64,000 nt of DNA, from contig JAGBHK010000045.1 in NCBI GenBank assembly GCA_017935565.1, positions 62,001 through 126,000 on the forward strand. The letters are read 5' to 3'. The DNA is from Lachnospiraceae bacterium. GTDB lineage: Bacteria; Bacillota; Clostridia; Lachnospirales; Lachnospiraceae. The position numbers and the translations under genes are program-made. The notes below the pieces were generated by a model. The model made no database searches and was not told where the DNA came from. It saw only the letters and a list, made by a program, of their open reading frames with translations. Below, one piece after another: positions 59,851-64,000 of the stretch; the stretch's first letter is position 1; the number at the start of each line of letters is the position of its first letter.

Positions 59851-61782
59851 ATGAATAGAGTTTATTATGTATCAAAGGATGGTTCGGATTTTAATGTTGG
59901 AACAGAGGAACATCCGTTTTTAACAATTCAAAAGGCAGCAGAGGTTGCGATAGCTGGGGATACAGTTATAGTTCGCGAAGGTGTGTATAGAGAATGGGTT
60001 AAGCCTAGACTTGGTGGACTTAGCGATAATAATAGAATTACATATATGGCAGCAGAGGGCGAGAAGGTTGTTATTAAAGGCTCTGAAATTGTAAAAGGTT
60101 GGGAAAATGTCGAAGGAACCGTGTGGAAAGTTGAGATTGCCAATAGTTTCTTTGGAGAATATAATCCTTATGCGACCGAAGTTGAGGGTGACTGGCTTGT
60201 TGCACCTAGGGAAAATAAGGTACATACTGGGGATGTGTATCTTAATGGAAAGTCATTTTTTGAAGCAATTTCTTACGAAAAGGTTGTTAATCCTGATAAA
60301 TGGACTGCAAGTGTATACGAGACCTGGGGAAACTGTGAAGAAAAACTTGTTAATCCAGATGCTTCAATTTATCGTTGGTATGCTGAGGTTGGACACGAAA
60401 ATACAGTGATTTATGCTAATTTTCATGGAGCAAATCCAAATGATGAATGTGTTGAAATTAATGTAAGAAGATCTTGTTTTTTCCCTGAAAGAACAGGTAT
60501 TAACTATATTACTGTTAAAGGTTTTGAAATGGCACAGGCAGCCACTACTTGGGCTCCGCCGACTTCATTGCAATATGGAATAATAGGTCCACATTGGAGT
60601 AAAGGATGGATTATTGAAGACAATATTATTCATGATTCGAAATGCAGTGGTATAAGTCTTGGTAAGGAAGGTACAACTGGGGATAATGAATTTAGAAAAT
60701 GGATGAGAAAGCCTGGCTATCAGTATCAGATGGAGGCTGTATTTAAGGCTCTTGCAATCGGTTGGAGTAAGGAAACCGTAGGCTCTCATATAGTTCGAAA
60801 TAATACGATTTATGATTGTGGACAGAATGGTATCGTGGGACATTTAGGCTCTGCTTTTAGCGAGATTTACGGAAATGAAATATATAATATTGGTGTAAAA
60901 CATGAATATTATGGTCATGAATTAGGTGGCATAAAATTCCATGGAGCTATTGATACCTATATACACAATAATTACATTCATCACTGTACTCTTGGTACTT
61001 GGCTTGATTGGCAGGTGCAAGGCATAAGAGTAAGTTCAAATATTTATGTTAATAATAATAGGGACTTTTTTATAGAGGTTACTCATGGACCATATTTGGT
61101 TGATAACAATATATTTGCGGATGAATATACATTTGACAATGCAGCACAAGGTGGTGCCTATGTCAATAATTTAGTGTGCGGATTTTTAAATCATTATCCT
61201 GTTCTTAATCGCCCAACGCCATATCATTTCCCACATTCGACAATGGTGGCAGGTGTAGTGCCAACATATGGCGGTGATGACAGATGGTTCCAAAATATTT
61301 TTGTAGGTGGCACAAAGGCGGATAGACATTATGGTACGGCTGAATATAATGGCTCTACAACTTCTATGGATGAGTACACATTGGAAGTTCAGAAAAAGGG
61401 ATTTGGATACATTGAACATTTTGAGTGGACAAGGCAACCAGCGTATATTGACAGAAATGTATATTTAGAGGGCGCATTGGCATTTGAAAGGGAAGAAAAT
61501 AATGTTGTGTCAAACGCAAGTGCTAAGATTGATATTGTGAATGAAAAAGATGGTGTTTACTTATATATTGATATGCCAAAAGAAGCATTGAACATGGAAT
61601 GTAAGGCTATTTGTAGTAAAGATTTACCAATAACTCGTATAACAGAATGTCGTTTTGAAAAACCTAATGGTAAGGATGTTGTTATAGATAAGGATTTGCT
61701 TGGAAATGCATATGATGCAAATGTCAATGCAGGTCCTATTCAAGGCTTGAAAGAAGGTTTAAATAAAATAAAAGTGTGGTAG
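59851..61782 (+). CDS. GH120 beta-xylosidase (intracellular)
   Basis: 643 residues, no signal peptide. A right-handed parallel beta-helix: YYVSKDGSDFNVGTEEHPFLTIQKA at the start (DUF1565-like), then repeated IxxNxI turns (WIIEDNIIHDS, HIVRNNTIYDCGQNGI, EIYGNEIYNIG). D386 in TWLDWQVQG and E409 in FFIEVTHG are 23 residues apart. I recall the same spacing for the nucleophile and acid/base of the characterised GH120 xylosidase. It should release xylose from imported xylo-oligosaccharides. ATG behind GGAGG, 13 bp after pncC. Confidence 0.9.
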   Translation: MNRVYYVSKDGSDFNVGTEEHPFLTIQKAAEVAIAGDTVIVREGVYREWVKPRLGGLSDNNRITYMAAEGEKVVIKGSEIVKGWENVEGTVWKVEIANSFFGEYNPYATEVEGDWLVAPRENKVHTGDVYLNGKSFFEAISYEKVVNPDKWTASVYETWGNCEEKLVNPDASIYRWYAEVGHENTVIYANFHGANPNDECVEINVRRSCFFPERTGINYITVKGFEMAQAATTWAPPTSLQYGIIGPHWSKGWIIEDNIIHDSKCSGISLGKEGTTGDNEFRKWMRKPGYQYQMEAVFKALAIGWSKETVGSHIVRNNTIYDCGQNGIVGHLGSAFSEIYGNEIYNIGVKHEYYGHELGGIKFHGAIDTYIHNNYIHHCTLGTWLDWQVQGIRVSSNIYVNNNRDFFIEVTHGPYLVDNNIFADEYTFDNAAQGGAYVNNLVCGFLNHYPVLNRPTPYHFPHSTMVAGVVPTYGGDDRWFQNIFVGGTKADRHYGTAEYNGSTTSMDEYTLEVQKKGFGYIEHFEWTRQPAYIDRNVYLEGALAFEREENNVVSNASAKIDIVNEKDGVYLYIDMPKEALNMECKAICSKDLPITRITECRFEKPNGKDVVIDKDLLGNAYDANVNAGPIQGLKEGLNKIKVW

Positions 61783-61842
61783 ATTTATAATAAAAAACAT
61801 TGTATAATTGACTAAATTGATGTTAGAAAAGGGCAATGATTG

Positions 61843-62814
61843 ATGAAAAAGATTAATGAAGATATAAAAAATAATACATACAAAACTGTATATCTTCTAT
61901 ACGGTGAGGAAGAATATTTAAAAAAGCAGTATAAGAATAAGTTTATTGAAGCTATTTGTGCTGGAGATACTATGAATTATTCATATTACGAAGGTAAAGG
62001 CATTGATTTAAAGGAACTTATGAATACAGCCAATACATTTCCTTTTTTTGCGGAACGTAGATTATTGGTTATTGAGAATTCTGGGTTTTTTAAGAGTTCT
62101 AATGATGAGTTAGCTGAATTTTTATCCAATGTGATTGATACCACATGTATTGTGTTTATAGAAAATGAAGTGGACAAGCGCAATAAGGTGTTTAAAACTG
62201 TTAGTACAAATGGCTACGTCTGTGAAATGGGGATTCAAAATCAAGCTACTCTTGAAAGTTGGATAGCGGCAACTGTTAAAAAGAATGGCAAAACTATTTC
62301 GAAATCAGCGATTATGCGTATTCTTGATGCAGTAGGAACGGATATGGTTAATATTAGTACCGAGTTAGATAAGTTATTGGGTTATACTTATGGTAGGGAT
62401 TCCATTGAATTGAGTGATATTGATGCGGTTTGTTCGGTGTCTATTAATGCTAAAGTTTTTGATATGGTAGATGCATTGTCTGCACATAATAGGCAAAGGG
62501 CAGTTGAGATTTATAAGGATTTGATTGCGTTAAAAGAACCGCCTATGAGAATTTTGTTTATGATTATGCGCCAGTTCAATATTATGCTTATGGTTTCTGA
62601 ACTTAAAGATAAAGGCACAGATTATAAGGATATTGCTTCAAAAGCTGGGTTGCAGCCATTTATTGTGACTAAGGTTATTAAGCAATTAGGAAATTTTGAT
62701 AAAAAGACTTTAAAAGAAGCGATGGATTATGGTCTACAGTTGGAAGAAGATTTTAAAAACGGACGTATCGCTGAAAGTGTAGCGGTAGAGATGTTGTTGA
62801 TAAAGTATTCGTAG
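61843..62814 (+). CDS. holA: DNA polymerase III subunit delta
   Basis: 323 residues from the ATG at 61843. HolA signature regions: YLLYGEEEYLKKQYKNKF at the N-terminus, FFAERRLLVIENSGFFK, and the C-terminal PPMRILFMIMRQFNIML and FKNGRIAESVAVEMLL. It is part of the clamp loader in chromosome replication. The neighbouring rpsT and gpr are the common clostridial context. Its stop codon lies in a TTCGTAGGC word that is repeated twice downstream. Confidence 0.92.
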   Translation: MKKINEDIKNNTYKTVYLLYGEEEYLKKQYKNKFIEAICAGDTMNYSYYEGKGIDLKELMNTANTFPFFAERRLLVIENSGFFKSSNDELAEFLSNVIDTTCIVFIENEVDKRNKVFKTVSTNGYVCEMGIQNQATLESWIAATVKKNGKTISKSAIMRILDAVGTDMVNISTELDKLLGYTYGRDSIELSDIDAVCSVSINAKVFDMVDALSAHNRQRAVEIYKDLIALKEPPMRILFMIMRQFNIMLMVSELKDKGTDYKDIASKAGLQPFIVTKVIKQLGNFDKKTLKEAMDYGLQLEEDFKNGRIAESVAVEMLLIKYS

Positions 62815-62815
62815 G

Positions 62816-62945
62816 CCACAGAGCATTCGTAGGCTAGCGCCTACTCATGCTCAGTGTTCGCCAATTGTTTACGTAATGCGCCACAGACCATTCGTAGGCT
62901 AGCGCCTACTCATGCTCAGTATTCGCCATATGTCTACGTAATGCG
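62816..62945. repeat. two tandem 65-bp repeats behind holA
   Basis: Copy 1 (62816-62880) and copy 2 (62881-62945) differ at only a few bases. Both contain GTAGGCTAGCGCCTAC, a perfect 16-bp palindrome, and end ACGTAATGCG. The word TTCGTAGGC also spans the holA stop codon just before copy 1. Non-coding. Confidence 0.9.
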
Positions 62946-62950
62946 CCTCT

Positions 62951-63013
62951 AAGAAATAAAAAAAAGAGCAAACCTCTTTACAAGTAAAGGTTGTGCTCTT
63001 TTCTTTATTTCTT
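62951..63013. terminator. bidirectional terminator between holA and rpsT
   Basis: A long inverted repeat: AAGAAATAAA at the left edge with TTTATTTCTT at the right, then AAGAGCA/TGCTCTT and AACCTCTTTA/TAAAGGTT around CAAG. A- and T-rich on either side, it serves both convergent genes. Confidence 0.9.
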
Positions 63014-63040
63014 GATGCGACTTCGTCGCATGGCTCATTA

Positions 63041-63304
63041 CTAGTCCATCTTGTTAACAGCTGTAGCTAATCTTGAAACCTTTCTTCCTGCTGTGTTCTT
63101 GTGGTATACGCCCTTTGAACAAGCCTTTTCGATTTCTGATGTAGCAGCCTTTAAAGCTTCTGCTGCAGCAGCCTTATCATTTGCTGCGATAGCTGCGTCT
63201 ACCTTCTTAATAGAAGTTTTAACCTTAGACTTGATAGCCTTATTCTTTGCTGTTCTGATTGCTGTTACTTCGATTCTTTTCTTTGCTGACTTAATATTAG
63301 CCAT
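63041..63304 (-). CDS. rpsT: 30S ribosomal protein S20
   Basis: 87 residues, the standard size. The start is the ATG at 63304 (MANIKSAKKRIEV), eight bases after GGAGG; an upstream ATG is out of place relative to that site. Rich in Lys and Ala, with SIKKVDAAIAA-type helix and HKNTAGRKVSRLATAVN near the end. It binds 16S rRNA early in 30S assembly. The ~110-nt leader contains the inverted repeat CTGCGC/GCGCAG, and GATTTCTT/AAAGAAATC. Autoregulation of S20 is known elsewhere, but I cannot show it here. Confidence 0.96.
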   Translation of the reverse strand: MANIKSAKKRIEVTAIRTAKNKAIKSKVKTSIKKVDAAIAANDKAAAAEALKAATSEIEKACSKGVYHKNTAGRKVSRLATAVNKMD

Positions 63305-63412
63305 TGTAATTACCTCCACATATTTGCGATTTAAGATTTCTTTGAGAGAGTAAGAAATCCCAGTAATTCCTGCCTGCGCTTAGACTAATGCGGACAACGC
63401 GCAGACACAAAT

Positions 63413-63441
63413 AGTTTACTAGTTCTGGATAGTTTTGTCAA
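63413..63441 (-). promoter_or_regulatory. rpsT promoter
   Basis: On the minus strand TTGACA (63441-63436), 17-bp spacer, TAAACT (63418-63413). Strong, as expected for a ribosomal protein gene. It points away from gpr. Confidence 0.85.
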
Positions 63442-63530
63442 CTGAATTTTGCATAAAATTACAAAGAATAATAAATCTTATAGTTGTTGATACTAAAATC
63501 AATAAAATAGGAATGGAGACCAAGTATAAT

Positions 63531-64000
63531 ATGCAATATAAAAACGAAAAAAATAGCAAGCAACGAAATATATATCACAACATTCAGCATAATATTAATT
63601 ATGTTCAGGCAAGGACAGATTTAGCACTTGAAAACAGAGAAAAATTCGAAGGTACAAACACAGAGGTACAAGGCGTTATTTTAAGAGAGAAGCAATTGAC
63701 ACATGATATAAAACTTACAAAGGTTGATATTGTCAATAACGAAGGTGCAAAAGCAATGAATAAGCCGGTGGGAACATATATTACTATTGAATCAGAGAAC
63801 TTGCTTTCAAACGACATTGAATTTTTAAGAAAAATGAAAAGAGTATTGGCAAAAGAAATTAAAAGTATGTTACCAAAAACAAAAAATGCGAATATATTAG
63901 TTGTAGGATTGGGTAATAGAGAGGTTACTTATGATGCTTTGGGACCGATTGCGGTATCATATGTGGAAATAACAAAACATATCAATGATTACTTTGGAAA
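63531..64000 (+). CDS. gpr: GPR germination protease, N-terminal part
   Basis: The first 156 residues are in the window; the gene continues beyond it. ATG at 63531 after GGAATGGAG (12-base spacing). Family features: VQARTDLALENRE, where the RTDLA-E segment is the autoprocessing/prosequence region, and NILVVGLGNREVTYDALGPIAVSY. GPR degrades small acid-soluble spore proteins at germination, so this organism has the sporulation gene set or a recent ancestor did. The usual word in the family is TPDALGP; here it is TYDALGP. Confidence 0.9.
   Translation, partial: MQYKNEKNSKQRNIYHNIQHNINYVQARTDLALENREKFEGTNTEVQGVILREKQLTHDIKLTKVDIVNNEGAKAMNKPVGTYITIESENLLSNDIEFLRKMKRVLAKEIKSMLPKTKNANILVVGLGNREVTYDALGPIAVSYVEITKHINDYFG

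Noticed and set aside
63041-63353. ORF on the + strand opposite rpsT
   Set aside because: Antisense shadow; rpsT is clear with a promoter and ribosome site on the minus strand.
63450-63530. Forespore sigma-G promoter before gpr
   Set aside because: A GCATA word is present at a plausible place, but I cannot find a convincing -10 partner, so it was not annotated.

Overview
The window looks like chromosomal DNA from a low-GC, spore-forming Firmicute, most likely a plant-polysaccharide-degrading Lachnospiraceae (Butyrivibrio/Pseudobutyrivibrio type). Supporting evidence: AT-rich sequence with GGAG-type ribosome sites and consensus sigma-A promoters; the holA/rpsT/gpr neighbourhood of Clostridia; a SleC-like cortex hydrolase; GH16, reversed-domain GH3 and GH120 glycosidases; and a class-I c-di-GMP riboswitch in front of the secreted GH16 enzyme. 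The species assignment is inference. I saw no tRNA, rRNA, CRISPR array, transposase or phage gene.

Layout. 1-3.8 kb: tail of an acyl-CoA synthetase-type gene, a riboswitch-controlled GH16 glucanase, a second near-identical c-di-GMP riboswitch with no sense-strand gene behind it, and a convergent SleC-like gene. 3.9-10.9 kb: aminopeptidase, UDP-sugar pyrophosphorylase, argS, a palindromic element, a membrane microprotein, a nucleoid-associated protein and a CPBP protease. 10.9-19.9 kb: pheA, a DUF815 ATPase, the ppx-ppk polyphosphate pair, a PHP phosphoesterase and a lipase-like hydrolase. 19.9-25 kb: an SdpR/SdpI-type operon with two identical operator palindromes, a nine-unit 52-bp hairpin array, a 784-residue protein of unknown function with an N-terminal hexapeptide repeat, and maf. 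25-32 kb: AraC regulator, HAD phosphatase, PrsA-like lipoprotein and a convergent CsbB-like/GtrA-YfhO cell-envelope glycosylation pair.

32-38.5 kb is the arginine block: argG divergent from argCJBD, with ArgR-like operators on both promoters and a 323-bp palindrome downstream of argG. 38.5-46 kb: a solute-binding protein, then comEA and comEC with a two-component system and a GerMN lipoprotein between them; the 5' end of comEC seems frameshifted at a T7 tract. 46-53.8 kb: a chemoreceptor, the GH3 enzyme, a metallo-beta-lactamase fusion, a 2H phosphoesterase, an ArAE/FUSC protein and a Nudix hydrolase. 53.8-56.7 kb: a strongly promoted, terminated structured RNA, then a small ORF, a 2[4Fe-4S] ferredoxin, a HIT-Nudix fusion, an S66 peptidase and a small membrane protein. 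56.8-64 kb: mgsA, a GGDEF diguanylate cyclase, pncC, a GH120 beta-xylosidase, holA, rpsT and the start of gpr.

How it fits together: the GGDEF protein could feed c-di-GMP to the two riboswitches. GH16, GH3 and GH120 suggest glucan and xylan use. The arginine genes form one biosynthetic regulon. The strongest candidates for something undescribed are the structured RNA at 53.85-54.04 kb, the helically phased 52-bp array at 21.35-21.80 kb, and the orphan riboswitch whose read-through RNA would be antisense to the SleC-like gene.
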